A stretch of DNA of 64,000 bases from Verrucomicrobiota bacterium. Its GTDB lineage: Bacteria > Verrucomicrobiota > Verrucomicrobiia > Opitutales > UBA953. The notes below the pieces were generated by a model. That model made no database searches and was not told where the DNA came from. It saw nothing but the letters and a program-made list of their open reading frames with translations. The position numbers and the translations under genes are program-made. Below, one piece after another: positions 19,505 through 29,510 of the stretch. The stretch lies in contig JAURLX010000010.1 of the NCBI GenBank assembly GCA_030830965.1, forward strand, positions 110,653-174,652. Reading direction: 5' to 3'. The first letter of the stretch is position 1. Every line of letters begins with the position of its first letter.

Positions 19505-20583
19505 GCGTCGCGCCCCTCCCCGGCGAGCGCGGCGACATGCCGAGGAAGGTCGTCCCAGCGGTTGGCGGCATCGGCCTCGGCGAGGGCGGCCCGCATGCGC
19601 ACCAGCGTGTCAGGGTCGGCGAGCCGCGCGGTGACGATGGCGGTCAGGCCGGAGAGGTCCGCCTGGGCCGTCATCAGCGCCGCTCCGCGTTCGACGAGGG
19701 CGGCGGCGTTCGCCGACTGGTGGTCGTCCGCCGCGGACGGCAGCGGCACGAGGACCGCCGGGGTGCGGCAGGCCGCGAGCTCGGCGAGCGTGCCGGCCCC
19801 CGCCCGGGAGACAGCGATGTCGGCGGACGAATAGGCCTCGGCCATCCGGTCGCAGAAGGGCATGAAGCGCGCGGTGACGGAGCCATGCCGCTCGACCCCG
19901 TCACGGCCGGAAGGGCCGGTCAGGCAGAGCAGGTGGATGCCACGCGCGGAAAGCTCGGGCAGCGAGGACTCCGCCCAGCGGGTGAGCGCCGCCGCTCCCT
20001 GGCTGCCGCCGAGCACGAGCACCATCGGGCCCTCCTCGGGCAGACCCAGCGCCCGGCGCGACTCCTGCCGCGGCAGGGTGCGGATCTCCGCGCGCACAGG
20101 GTACCCCGAGTCGAACTGGCTTCGCGCGTCCACCCCGGGCACGCGCACGCCCGACGGCAGATACACCGCGCGGGCGAAGCGCGCGAGAAGCCTCACCGCC
20201 TTGCCGGGCCGGCGGTTGGCCTCGTGGACAAGCACCGGGACGCCGCGCAGCGCGGCGGCCAGCGCGGGACCGAGGCTCAGGAATCCGCCGAAGCAGACCA
20301 CCGCGTCGGCGCGGAAAGAACGCAGCAGCCGCCAGGAGGACCAGACCGCAAGCAGGAGCGAGGGGAGGAACAGCGCCCGGGCGAGGAGCCCCGGCCCGAA
20401 GGGGCGGCCACGCCCGGCCACGAACCGGAAGGCAGGATACTGGGCGGTCATGCGCGCATCCACCACCTTGCGGCTCACGACAAGCAGGCACTCCATGCCC
20501 GAATCCGCCAGCCGCTGCGCCAGCGCGATGCCCGGGGCAAGGTGGCCCCCGGTTCCGCCGCAGGCGAGCAGCACGCGACTCAT
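19501..20583 (-). CDS. murG: UDP-N-acetylglucosamine--N-acetylmuramyl-(pentapeptide) pyrophosphoryl-undecaprenol N-acetylglucosamine transferase
   Basis: 360 aa; VLLACGGTGGHLAPGIALAQRL, VLVLGGSQGAAALTRWAESSLPEL, ADIAVSRAGAGTLAELAA. Confidence 0.95.
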   Translation of the reverse strand: MSRVLLACGGTGGHLAPGIALAQRLADSGMECLLVVSRKVVDARMTAQYPAFRFVAGRGRPFGPGLLARALFLPSLLLAVWSSWRLLRSFRADAVVCFGGFLSLGPALAAALRGVPVLVHEANRRPGKAVRLLARFARAVYLPSGVRVPGVDARSQFDSGYPVRAEIRTLPRQESRRALGLPEEGPMVLVLGGSQGAAALTRWAESSLPELSARGIHLLCLTGPSGRDGVERHGSVTARFMPFCDRMAEAYSSADIAVSRAGAGTLAELAACRTPAVLVPLPSAADDHQSANAAALVERGAALMTAQADLSGLTAIVTARLADPDTLVRMRAALAEADAANRWDDLPRHVAALAGEGRDA

Positions 20584-21794
20584 GCCCTCGCCTCCCTCGG
20601 CGTGAAGGCCGGCGCCTGCGCGTCACGCAGGCAGTTGAGCACGAGCCCGACCATGCAGGCCATCACGACCAGATTGGTGCCCCCGTAGCTGAGGAAGGGC
20701 AGCGAAATGCCCTTGGTCGGCAGGAGCCCGGTCACCACGCCCATGTTGACCAGCGCCTGCAGGACCAGGAAGAGGGTCGCGCCGAGGCAGAGATTGAAAC
20801 GGTACAGGTCGGCGCAGCGGCGCATCGCCCGGTGCGCGAACGCGAAGATCCCGAAGTAGGCGAGCGTGACCGCGGCCGTGGCGACCAGGCCGTACTCCTC
20901 CCCGATGACGGAGAAGACGAAGTCCGTGTGCGCCTCGGGGAGGAAAGCCCTGCCCTGCAGGCCCTGCGCGGCTCCCTGCCCCGTGATTCCGCCGACACCG
21001 AAGGCGACCATCCCCTCGAAGAGCTGGTAGGCCTCGTCGCCGCGGCGACCCCACGGGTCGGTGAAGGACAGGAAGCGTCTCAGGCGGTTCTCCCAGTTGA
21101 GCACGACGAGCGCGAACGCGACGGAGCCGGCCAGGACGGTGGGCAGGACGTAGCGCCAGCGAGCGCCTGAGACGAGCATCATCGAGCCGCCCACCGCGCA
21201 GCAGAGCAGGATGGTGCCGAGGTCGGGGCCGAGCGCGACACCCGCGCAGACCGCGATGATGACCGAAGCAGGCCGGAGGTAGCCCTGCTTGAAGTCGGCC
21301 CACCCCGCGGCGTTCATGACGTAGGGGCTGCGGTCGCTGAACGAGAGAAGGGGGAAGTCGGGACGCAGCGTCCGCCGCTGGGCGCCCGCCAGGTAGTGCG
21401 ATAGCATGACCACCATGGCGACTTTCCCGAGGTCGGAAGCCTGCAGCCGGATGAAGCCGAGGTCGATCCAGCGCCAGGATCCGTTGACGGAGACGCCGAT
21501 GCCGGGCACGCGCGCGAGGGCCAGCGCCAGCAGCGCGCCCCAGAAGATCCACAGGCGGTGCCGCCGCACCGCGTCGAGGTCGATGCGGTAGACGAGCCAC
21601 GCCGCGGCAAGCGCGGCAGGCAGGTACATCAGCTGCCGATCGAAGGCGACGAGCCGGTTTCTCGAGGAGAGCGAAATCCCCGCGCTGTACTGGACCATCA
21701 GGCCGAAGGCCGCGAGCGCGAGGGCGATCAACAGGATGCCGACGGAGTACCCAGCCAGGGACTCCGGAGCTTGCTGCCTCGCCTTGATGACCAT
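20580..21794 (-). CDS. ftsW: SEDS-family peptidoglycan polymerase FtsW
   Basis: 404 aa polytopic; GSWRWIDLGFIRLQASDLGKVA, LPEAHTDFVFSVIGEEYGL, GLLPTKGISLPFLSYGGTNL. Confidence 0.95.
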   Translation of the reverse strand: MVIKARQQAPESLAGYSVGILLIALALAAFGLMVQYSAGISLSSRNRLVAFDRQLMYLPAALAAAWLVYRIDLDAVRRHRLWIFWGALLALALARVPGIGVSVNGSWRWIDLGFIRLQASDLGKVAMVVMLSHYLAGAQRRTLRPDFPLLSFSDRSPYVMNAAGWADFKQGYLRPASVIIAVCAGVALGPDLGTILLCCAVGGSMMLVSGARWRYVLPTVLAGSVAFALVVLNWENRLRRFLSFTDPWGRRGDEAYQLFEGMVAFGVGGITGQGAAQGLQGRAFLPEAHTDFVFSVIGEEYGLVATAAVTLAYFGIFAFAHRAMRRCADLYRFNLCLGATLFLVLQALVNMGVVTGLLPTKGISLPFLSYGGTNLVVMACMVGLVLNCLRDAQAPAFTPREARA

Positions 21795-21812
21795 GCGCGC
21801 GTCCTTGCCGGC

Positions 21813-22400
21813 TCAGTTCGCGGGCTTTTTGGCAGGCTCAGACTCGGCGGCCTTGGGCGAGCCGATGATTATGAGCTTGAGCGGCTCGAACTGGGGCGCG
21901 GGCTCGGGCGCGGCGGACTTGGAGGAGGCCTTCGGGGCCGGCGCGCGGGGGGCCGCCGGACCTGCGGCCGGAATCTTCAGGCGCTGCCCCACGCGCAGCA
22001 TGGCGTTGTTGGGGAGTCCGTTGGCGGCGGCGAGCGCGTCGCTCGTGATGCCCTGACGGCGCGCGATGGAGAAAAGGGTCTCTCCTTTGATGACGGTGAT
22101 GACCGACCCCGGGGTCGCCTTGGGCGAGGCGACGACGGGCGAGGGCGGGGGCGTCGGCAGCTCGGGCGCGACGGGAACCGGGGTGAGTCCCGCGCTGACA
22201 GGCGCGGGCGCGCGGGCCGACGCGGCGACGGGCTTGGCGGGCAGCGCGGCCCGGCGCAGGCCACCGGAGAAGGCCGCGAGGTCGGCGGGGGACTCGAGCT
22301 CGTGAACCGACGTGCTGCGGCATCCGTTGACGCCGACGAGGACGGCGAGCACGCAGAGGTGCAGTATCACGACGGCGGTGACGGTGATTAGGGGTCTCAT
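21813..22400 (-). CDS. LysM domain lipoprotein-like protein inside the dcw cluster
   Basis: Start re-assigned to MRPLITVTAVVILHLCVLAVLVGVNGC (22400); LysM core SVITVIKGETLFSIARRQGITSDALAAANGLPNNAMLRVGQRLKIP. Confidence 0.82.
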   Translation of the reverse strand: MRPLITVTAVVILHLCVLAVLVGVNGCRSTSVHELESPADLAAFSGGLRRAALPAKPVAASARAPAPVSAGLTPVPVAPELPTPPPSPVVASPKATPGSVITVIKGETLFSIARRQGITSDALAAANGLPNNAMLRVGQRLKIPAAGPAAPRAPAPKASSKSAAPEPAPQFEPLKLIIIGSPKAAESEPAKKPAN

Positions 22401-22444
22401 GGCTGGGTGGTTTGGGCTGGGTGGGTGCGGTGGGTTGGAAAAGA

Positions 22445-23716
22445 TCAGCGGCGGGCGAGGGCGCCGGCGGCGCGCTCGAAGACGACCCCGCGCTCGGCGT
22501 AGCCTCGGAACATGTCGAAGCTGGCGAAACCGGGGCTGAGCAGGACGGCGGTCGGCGCGGGTGCGTCCTTGGCGGCCGCGACGACGGCGTCCTGCAGCGA
22601 GGGGAAACAGCGGCTGGCGCGGCCGAGCGCGGAGAAATGTCGGTGCAGCTCCGGCGCGGTCTCGCCGATCAGCCAGGCGGAGTCGATGAGCGGGGAGACG
22701 TGCTCGCAGAAGCGGCGGAGGTCGCCACCCTTCCACTTGCCCCCCCCGATCCAGCGGACGGGGACGCTGAACTGCGCGAGCGCCGCCAGCACGGCGTGGA
22801 AATTGGTGCCCTTGGAGTCGTTCCAGAACTCCACGCCGCCGGTCTCGGCGACCTTGCGCAGCCGGTGCGGGGCGAGGCGGAAGATCCGCGCCGACTCCTC
22901 GAGTACGCGGAGCGGCAACCCCCGGGCCCGCCAATACGCCCGGGCGACGGCCCAGTTCTCAAGCTGGGGCCAGCTGTCGAACGCCGAGCCTGACGGCACC
23001 GACGAGGCCGCCTCGGCGCGGGTGGCCACGACCACGGACTCGGGCAGCTCGATACCGAAACGGCGCGCATGCTCCGCCACCGACTCGCCCACGACCAGGA
23101 TGCCGCCGGGCATCATCCGCTCGACGAGCTTGAACTTGGCGCGGAAGTAGGTCTCGAGGTCGCCGTGCCGGTCGAGGTGATCCTCGTCGAAGTTGGTCCA
23201 GAGCACGGCCTCTGGGGCGAAGTGGCGGAGGTCCTCGGACTGGAACGAGCTGACCTCGACGACGGCGAGGAAGGACCCGCTCGAGACCGTGCGGTGCAGC
23301 GAGGTCAGGGGCAGGCCCACGTTGCCGCAAGCCACGGCGTCGAGCGAGGCCCGTTTGAACGCGAAGGCGAGAAGTTCGGTGAGGGTCGTCTTGCCGTTGG
23401 TGCCGGTCACGGCGACGGCGGGCCCGGTCCAGAGCAACGCGCCGAAATCGAGCTCGGAGAGGCAGGGCAGCCCGGCGCGACGGGCGGCCAGGAGCCAGGG
23501 ATGCGCCTGCGGGAAGCCCGGGCTGTAGACCAGAAGGTCGTGCCGCGCCGCCTCCTCGGGGCCGAAGTCGCGGTTCTCGCCCTTCTCGTCGTAGACGACC
23601 GAGGCGAAGCCGCCCGCCGCGAGCGCTTCCACGACCGCGGCGCCGCTGATCGCGCCGCCGAGGACGGCGGCCGGTCGGGCGAGGCGGCGGCGGAGGGACT
23701 CGGGGAAGTCGGTCAT
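22445..23716 (-). CDS. murD: UDP-N-acetylmuramoyl-L-alanine--D-glutamate ligase
   Basis: Start re-assigned to MTDFPESLRRRLARPAAVLGGAISG (23716); VAVTGTNGKTTLTELLAFAF, EVSSFQSEDL, WNDSKGTNFHA. Confidence 0.94.
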   Translation of the reverse strand: MTDFPESLRRRLARPAAVLGGAISGAAVVEALAAGGFASVVYDEKGENRDFGPEEAARHDLLVYSPGFPQAHPWLLAARRAGLPCLSELDFGALLWTGPAVAVTGTNGKTTLTELLAFAFKRASLDAVACGNVGLPLTSLHRTVSSGSFLAVVEVSSFQSEDLRHFAPEAVLWTNFDEDHLDRHGDLETYFRAKFKLVERMMPGGILVVGESVAEHARRFGIELPESVVVATRAEAASSVPSGSAFDSWPQLENWAVARAYWRARGLPLRVLEESARIFRLAPHRLRKVAETGGVEFWNDSKGTNFHAVLAALAQFSVPVRWIGGGKWKGGDLRRFCEHVSPLIDSAWLIGETAPELHRHFSALGRASRCFPSLQDAVVAAAKDAPAPTAVLLSPGFASFDMFRGYAERGVVFERAAGALARR

Positions 23717-24825
23717 CGCAGCTTCAGGGTGAGCAGACCGAGGAGGCCGCAGAGGAAGGACACGATCCAGAAGCGCGCGACGACCTTCGTCGCCGGCCAG
23801 CCCTTCTTCTGGAAGTGATGATGAATGGGCGTCATCAGGAAGATGCGCCGACCGCCCGTGCGGCGGAAATAAGCCATCTGGAGCATGACCGAGAGCGCCT
23901 CGACCACGAAGACGCCGCCGACGACGGCCAGCAGGAACGGCTGGTGCATCAGGCACGCGACGGCGCCGAGGACGCCGCCGAGGGCGAGCGCGCCGACGTC
24001 GCCCATGTAGAGCTCGGCCGGGGCCGCGTTGTGCCAGAAGAAGACGAGGCCGCCGCCCACGAGGGCGGAGCAAAGGACCGCCAGTTCCCCCGCGCCGGGC
24101 ACGTGCGAGATGCGGAGGTATTCGGCCAGCTCCCGATGGCCGGCGAGATAGGCGACCCCGCCGAGCACGAGGGTCGTGATGATCACGCAGCCGATGGCGA
24201 GTCCGTCGAGCCCGTCGGTGAGGTTGACCGCGTTGGAGCATCCGACGCACACGAGCACGAAGAAGGCGCCGGCGACCGCGAGGCAGACGGCGAAAGGCAG
24301 GCCCAGCGAGGCCCCGTCCCACAACGGCCCGTTGAGCACCGGCAGCCAGATCTCGGCGGCGTCCTCACGGCGCGAGGGGTCCAGCAGCAGGACGCCGAGC
24401 GCCACGAGAGCGCAGACGCCCTGTCCGGCCAGCTTGACCCGCGGCGCGATGCCGTCCGAACTGCGGTTGCGCACCTTGAGCCAGTCGTCGTAGAGGCCGA
24501 CCGCGCCCATGCCGAGGAAGCAGACGAGCGCGGCCCAGACGAGCGCGTTGGGCTTGATCCAGAGCAGCACTGCGGGGAGCACGGCGGCGGCGATCAGCAG
24601 CCCGCCCATGGTCGGCACCTTGCCGCCCTCCTTTGCGAGGTCGCCCATCAGCGCGGCGGAGCGCTCCGGCTGACGGAGCGCGGCGAGACGTCGGATGACG
24701 GGCCCGGCGAACGCGAGGCCAAGCCCCAGCGCGGTGCAGAAGGCGAGAATCGCCCGCACGGACTGGTACTCGAAGAGACGGAAGGGTCCCCAGAGGGATT
24801 CGAGTTCGCTGAGACGGTGAAGCAT
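23713..24825 (-). CDS. mraY: Phospho-N-acetylmuramoyl-pentapeptide transferase
   Basis: Start re-assigned to MLHRLSELESLWGPFRLFEYQSVRA (24825); GGKVPTMGGLLI, GLYDDWLKV, NAVNLTDGLDGLAIG, TPIHHHFQKKGW. Confidence 0.95.
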   Translation of the reverse strand: MLHRLSELESLWGPFRLFEYQSVRAILAFCTALGLGLAFAGPVIRRLAALRQPERSAALMGDLAKEGGKVPTMGGLLIAAAVLPAVLLWIKPNALVWAALVCFLGMGAVGLYDDWLKVRNRSSDGIAPRVKLAGQGVCALVALGVLLLDPSRREDAAEIWLPVLNGPLWDGASLGLPFAVCLAVAGAFFVLVCVGCSNAVNLTDGLDGLAIGCVIITTLVLGGVAYLAGHRELAEYLRISHVPGAGELAVLCSALVGGGLVFFWHNAAPAELYMGDVGALALGGVLGAVACLMHQPFLLAVVGGVFVVEALSVMLQMAYFRRTGGRRIFLMTPIHHHFQKKGWPATKVVARFWIVSFLCGLLGLLTLKLR

Positions 24826-24832
24826 GGTTCCT

Positions 24833-26206
24833 TCAGTGGAAATGGATCCGGGACCGGACGGCCTCGGGAAGCGCCCGTTCGAGCGCATGGGAACGACTGC
24901 CCTTGAGGAAGACGAAGCCGCGGTGGGAGGCCGCGGCCGCCGCGAGCTCGTCAAGGGTGGCCGGCGCGATCCGAGCGGCCCGGTCGGGCACGGCGTCGAG
25001 CGCGGCGGGCGCGTCGCCGCCGAAGGCGGCCACAAGGTCGCCAGCCCGGACAGGAAGGGCCGCGAAGGCCTCGCGATGCATGCGCAGGGAGCCGGCTCCG
25101 AGCTCGGCCATGCCGCCGACGATCCACAGGCGGCCCCCGGGCTCGTGGCGGCTGAGGCGGTCGAAGCACGCGGCCGAGTCCAGCAGCGAAGCCGGGCTGC
25201 TGTTGTAGCAATCGACGTACCAGGACCGGACTCCTTCGACGTGCACGCTGCCCCTGCCCGCCGGCGGAGTCCAGCGGGCGAGCGCCGCGGCGACGGCTGC
25301 TTCGTCCGCCCCGACCAGGCCGGCCGCGACGACCGCGAGCGCCGCGTTGCGTGCGAGTCCTTCGGAGACGGGGCCGAGGACCAGCGCACGACCGTCGACG
25401 GTCAACGTGCGCCGTCCTGAATCGTCCTCGCCGACCGCGGCCTCGACCAGCCGGGCGGGCGCGACGGCAGGCGCGGGCTCTCCGGGGAACCGCACCGCGA
25501 CGCAGCGGCCGGCGAGCGCGGCGAAAGGCGGCCAGGCGAGCAGCGAGACGGGGAGCACCGCCCTGCCCCCTTCGCGCAGGGCCGCGACCAGCTCCGCCTT
25601 CTCGCATGCGACCCCCGCAAGGTCGCCGACCCCTTCGAGATGCACGGCGGCCACGGCGGTGACCACGGCCACGTCGGGACGAAGGACACGGGCCGAGACG
25701 CCGAGCTCGCCCGGAACGCTCATACCCGCCTCGATGACAGCGAAGCGGTGGGAGACGGGGTCGGTCCGGAGAAGCATGAGCGGCACGCCGATGAGGTTGT
25801 TGAGGTTGGCCTCCGTGACGAAGACGCCCGCGCCGAGCAGCGCGCCGAGCAGCTCCTTGGTCGAAGTCTTGCCGACGCTGCCCGTCACCCCGATCACCGG
25901 GCCCGGGAACGACTCGCGCCACGCGGACGCGACCCGGCGTAGCGCCGCCAGCGTGTCGTCCACCACCAGCTGCGGGAGCGCGTCGGCCACGCGCCGCGAC
26001 ACCAACGCGCAGGAGGCCCCGCGGGCGCGGGCGTCGCCGAGGAAATCATGCCCGTCACGCCGTCCGGTGCGAACCGCGACGAAGGCCTCCCCGGGCGCGA
26101 GGGATCGCGAGTCGGTCCCGAAGCCGGTGATGCGGGCGGAGGGAGGCTCCGTCCAGCTTCCGGCGGCCCAGCCGGCGAGGCGCTCGGGGGCGAAGGCGGG
26201 CATCAC
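24833..26206 (-). CDS. murF: UDP-N-acetylmuramoyl-tripeptide--D-alanyl-D-alanine ligase
   Basis: 457 aa; GFGTDSRSLAPGEAFVAV, IGVTGSVGKTSTKELLGALL, NNLIGVPLMLL, DCYNSSPASLLDSAACF. Confidence 0.95.
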   Translation of the reverse strand: MMPAFAPERLAGWAAGSWTEPPSARITGFGTDSRSLAPGEAFVAVRTGRRDGHDFLGDARARGASCALVSRRVADALPQLVVDDTLAALRRVASAWRESFPGPVIGVTGSVGKTSTKELLGALLGAGVFVTEANLNNLIGVPLMLLRTDPVSHRFAVIEAGMSVPGELGVSARVLRPDVAVVTAVAAVHLEGVGDLAGVACEKAELVAALREGGRAVLPVSLLAWPPFAALAGRCVAVRFPGEPAPAVAPARLVEAAVGEDDSGRRTLTVDGRALVLGPVSEGLARNAALAVVAAGLVGADEAAVAAALARWTPPAGRGSVHVEGVRSWYVDCYNSSPASLLDSAACFDRLSRHEPGGRLWIVGGMAELGAGSLRMHREAFAALPVRAGDLVAAFGGDAPAALDAVPDRAARIAPATLDELAAAAASHRGFVFLKGSRSHALERALPEAVRSRIHFH

Positions 26207-27720
26207 GAGGAACGCCCCCTCCTCAGGGCGATGACCTGACGGACAACCTGACGGTCGTCGAAAGGCACCACGGTGTCGGCGAACTCCTGCGTGGTCTCGT
26301 GGCCCTTGCCGGCGACGAGCACGCAGTCGCCGGGACGGGCGTCGCCGACCGCCAGCGCGATGGCCTCGCGGCGGTCGGGCACGAAGGACACGTTGGCGAC
26401 GCCGCCGGGAGCGGCGCGCATGTCGGCGAAGATGTCCTCGATGCGCTCACGCCGGGGATTGTCGGCCGTGGCCCAGGCGCGATGAGCCAGCCCGGCGACG
26501 GCGGCCGTCATGGCGGGACGCTTGCCGCGGTCGCGGCTACCGCCGCATCCGAAGACGCAGAGCACCCGGCCGGGCGTGATCGAGCGGAGCATTCCGAGCG
26601 CGTTGCGCAGCGCGTCGTCGGTATGGGCGTAGTCGACGAACACAGGAAACTCCTGCCCCGCCTCCACGCGCTCCATGCGTCCGGATACCCCCGGGAAATC
26701 GGCGACCGCGCCGGCGAGGGCCAGCGGGTCGCGGCCGAGGCCGGCGGCCATGGCCAGGGCGCAGAGGACGTTCTCCACGTTGTAGCCGCCAGGAAGCGAG
26801 GAGACGAACCGGGCCGAGGCGCCCCCCCAGCGCACCGTGAAAGCCGCGCCGGCGGGGTCGAGCGTGACGTCCTCCGCGCGCAGGTCCGCATCCGGGGAGC
26901 GGCCGAAGCCGATGACCCGCCCGCGCGCGCCGCAGGCTTGGGCGAGGCTCCGGCCGGCCGCGTCATCGAGATTGACCGCGCTGACGAGCGGCACGGTTCC
27001 GGTGCGGCCGTCGAAAAGGGCCGTCTTGGCTTCGAGATAGGCGCCAAGGTCCCCGTGGTAGTCCACATGGTCGCGGGTGAGGTTGGTGAACCCCGCGACG
27101 GCGAAGTCGAAGCCGTGAACGCGATCCTGATGCAGCGCGTGGGAGCTGACCTCAAGGCAGGCCCCGGCGCAGCCCGCGTCGGCCATCTCCCGGAAGAAAG
27201 CGGCGAGGTCGGCCGACTCGGGCGTGGTCTTGTAGGAGGGCACCGTCCGGCGGCCGAGGTGGTAGCGCACGGTGCCGACGAGCCCCCAGGCGGAGCCGTC
27301 GGACTGCAGGAGGTGACGCAGGAGGGTCGACACGGTCGTCTTGCCGTTCGTCCCGGTGACGCCGGCGAGCGTGAGCGCGCGCTCGGGATGGCCGTGGAAG
27401 CGGCGAGCGACCTCGGCGAGGACGCGGCGCGGCGCGGCGACCTGCGCGGCCGCCACTCCGGGGACGGTGGCCACGGAGGAGCCGGAGACCACCGCGGAGG
27501 CGCCGCGGCCCACGGCCTCGTCGATGAAGGCCGCGCCGTCGCTCCGCAGGCCCGGCAGGGCGAAGAACAGCGAACCGGGAAGCACGCGGCGGCTGTCGGT
27601 GACGACGCCGCTGACGGGCGCGTCCCAGTCGCCGCTGCGTCCGGACACGGCAATCCCCTCCAGCAGCTGCCGGAACGTGGGTCTCTGGACGGGGCGGGCG
27701 GTCATGGGCGCGGGGCTCAT
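26203..27720 (-). CDS. murE: UDP-N-acetylmuramoyl-L-alanyl-D-glutamate--2,6-diaminopimelate ligase
   Basis: Start re-assigned to MSPAPMTARPVQRPTFRQLLEGI (27720); VTGTNGKTTVSTLLRHLL, FTNLTRDHVDYHG, ATADNPRRE (DNPR motif of DAP-adding MurE). Confidence 0.94.
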   Translation of the reverse strand: MSPAPMTARPVQRPTFRQLLEGIAVSGRSGDWDAPVSGVVTDSRRVLPGSLFFALPGLRSDGAAFIDEAVGRGASAVVSGSSVATVPGVAAAQVAAPRRVLAEVARRFHGHPERALTLAGVTGTNGKTTVSTLLRHLLQSDGSAWGLVGTVRYHLGRRTVPSYKTTPESADLAAFFREMADAGCAGACLEVSSHALHQDRVHGFDFAVAGFTNLTRDHVDYHGDLGAYLEAKTALFDGRTGTVPLVSAVNLDDAAGRSLAQACGARGRVIGFGRSPDADLRAEDVTLDPAGAAFTVRWGGASARFVSSLPGGYNVENVLCALAMAAGLGRDPLALAGAVADFPGVSGRMERVEAGQEFPVFVDYAHTDDALRNALGMLRSITPGRVLCVFGCGGSRDRGKRPAMTAAVAGLAHRAWATADNPRRERIEDIFADMRAAPGGVANVSFVPDRREAIALAVGDARPGDCVLVAGKGHETTQEFADTVVPFDDRQVVRQVIALRRGRSS

Positions 27721-29510
27721 CGGCGGACCTCCGCGACGGTGCTGCGCGGAGAGGCGGCGGGCGGCAGGTCGAGCCAGCGGATACACTTCTCCGCGACCTC
27801 GCGGAAGATGGGGGCGGAGACCTTGCCGCCGTAGCCGACGCCCTCGCCCTGCGGCTCGTCGATGATGACGGTCACGGCGAGCCGCGGGTCGTACGCGGGG
27901 AAGAAGCCGCAGAACGAGGCGACGTGGTGGGCGCTCGAGTAGCGGCCGCCGACGATCTTCTGGGTCGTGCCGGTCTTGCCCGCCACCTCGTAGCCCGGGA
28001 TGTCGGCCACGGGCGCGGTGCCCCCTTTGCCGCACACCTCGCGCAGCATGCTGGCGAGCCTCCGGGCCGTCCCGGAAGAGAGCGCGCGGCCGCGGCTCCG
28101 CGGGGCGTAGCTGAGGAAGGGCTCGCGGGTGACGGCATCCTCGACCCGCAGCACCAGCTGCGGCTGCATGAGGAGCCCGTCCGCGGCGACGACCGACATG
28201 GCCATGTGCATCTGCATGGCGGTGACGCTGACGGAGTGTCCCATCGGCATGCGGGAGATGGTGAGGCCGTCCCAGCTCCGCGGCGGGATGAGCAGGCCAG
28301 GCACCTCGGCGCCGGTGATGAGCCCGGTGGGCGCGCCGAAGCCGAATGATTTCACGAGGTCGAAGAAACGATCCTCCCCGAGCCGCTCGGCGTAGAGCAT
28401 CCCGACCTGCACCGTGCCGCGGTTGGAGGACTCGCGCACGATGCGGCGCAGGTCCGCCGTGCCCATCGCATGCGAGTCCGCGGGCATCGAGACCATGCGC
28501 CCGCGGTAGGGCACCTGCGCCGCGCCGCAGTCGTAGACCGAGTTCTCCGTGACGAGCCCCTCCTGCAGCGCGCCCCCGACCGACACGATCTTGAAGACAG
28601 AGCCCGGCTCATAGACGTCGGACACGGCCCGGTTGCGCTGACTGTCCATCGGCGCGGCCTGGGGGTCGAAGAACCGGTTGAGGTCGAAGGTCGGCCAGTT
28701 GGCGAGCCCGAGGACGCGGCCGGTGCGGGGCTCGCTGACGATGATGACGCCGCCCTTGGGCCGGTAGCGCAGGGCCGCAGCCTCGAGCGCGTCCTCGCAC
28801 GCCTTCTGCACCTGGCCGTGGATGGTGAGCACCACCGTGCTTCCGGCCACCGGCCTGACCTCGCGCAGGCGGTTGCTGGCTATCTCACGGCGGTGGCCAT
28901 CCCGTTCGGACTCGATCCATCCGTTCTGACCGGCGAGCAACGTGTCCATCACGCGTTCGATGCCGGTGGCGGGGACGCCCTCCTTGTTGACATAGCCGAC
29001 CACGTGCGCCGCGAGGGCGCCCTTGGGATAACTGCGCCGGTACTTCAGTTCTGCGCGGAGCGCCTTGATGCCTAGGGCCTCGACCCTGCGCATGACCGGC
29101 TCACCGACCTCCTTGATCAGGACCTTCCAGCGCACCTTGCGCTCGAAGCCATCGCCGTCGACGCGGGTGCGCGCCGCGAAAGCCGCGCGGACGACGGGGG
29201 GCGGCAGGCCCAGGGCCGCCGCAACCTCGGGGATCCGTGCTTCCTCTCCGGGCTGCAGCGACTGGGGGTCCACGCCGATGTCCCAGACGTCCTCGGAGAC
29301 GGCGAGCAGGTTGTCCTGGACATCGCGGATCTCTCCGCGGCGGCAGAGGCGCGTCTCGACGAGGCGTCGGGCCTGATAGGCCTCGGCACGCAGCTCGGGC
29401 GCTTCCACCCAGTGCAACTGGACCAGCCTGACCAGGACGGCCAGGAAGCAGGCGGACACGACCCAGGCCAGAGAACGGAAGCGAATCCGTCTGGCATGGG
29501 GCAGGGTCAT
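27717..29510 (-). CDS. ftsI: Peptidoglycan transpeptidase FtsI (PBP3-like)
   Basis: 597 aa; N-terminal TM, YEPGSVFKIVS (SxxK), RESSNRGTVQ (SxN), VAGKTGTTQKI (KTG). Confidence 0.93.
   Translation of the reverse strand: MTLPHARRIRFRSLAWVVSACFLAVLVRLVQLHWVEAPELRAEAYQARRLVETRLCRRGEIRDVQDNLLAVSEDVWDIGVDPQSLQPGEEARIPEVAAALGLPPPVVRAAFAARTRVDGDGFERKVRWKVLIKEVGEPVMRRVEALGIKALRAELKYRRSYPKGALAAHVVGYVNKEGVPATGIERVMDTLLAGQNGWIESERDGHRREIASNRLREVRPVAGSTVVLTIHGQVQKACEDALEAAALRYRPKGGVIIVSEPRTGRVLGLANWPTFDLNRFFDPQAAPMDSQRNRAVSDVYEPGSVFKIVSVGGALQEGLVTENSVYDCGAAQVPYRGRMVSMPADSHAMGTADLRRIVRESSNRGTVQVGMLYAERLGEDRFFDLVKSFGFGAPTGLITGAEVPGLLIPPRSWDGLTISRMPMGHSVSVTAMQMHMAMSVVAADGLLMQPQLVLRVEDAVTREPFLSYAPRSRGRALSSGTARRLASMLREVCGKGGTAPVADIPGYEVAGKTGTTQKIVGGRYSSAHHVASFCGFFPAYDPRLAVTVIIDEPQGEGVGYGGKVSAPIFREVAEKCIRWLDLPPAASPRSTVAEVRR

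Noticed and set aside
17285-19834. 849-aa plus-strand ORF antisense to murC/murB
   Set aside because: Low-complexity antisense frame of a clearly coding minus-strand gene.
22445-24322. N-terminal extension of the 625-aa MurD ORF
   Set aside because: Residues before MTDFPESL are Arg-rich out-of-frame mraY sequence; MurD starts at 23716.
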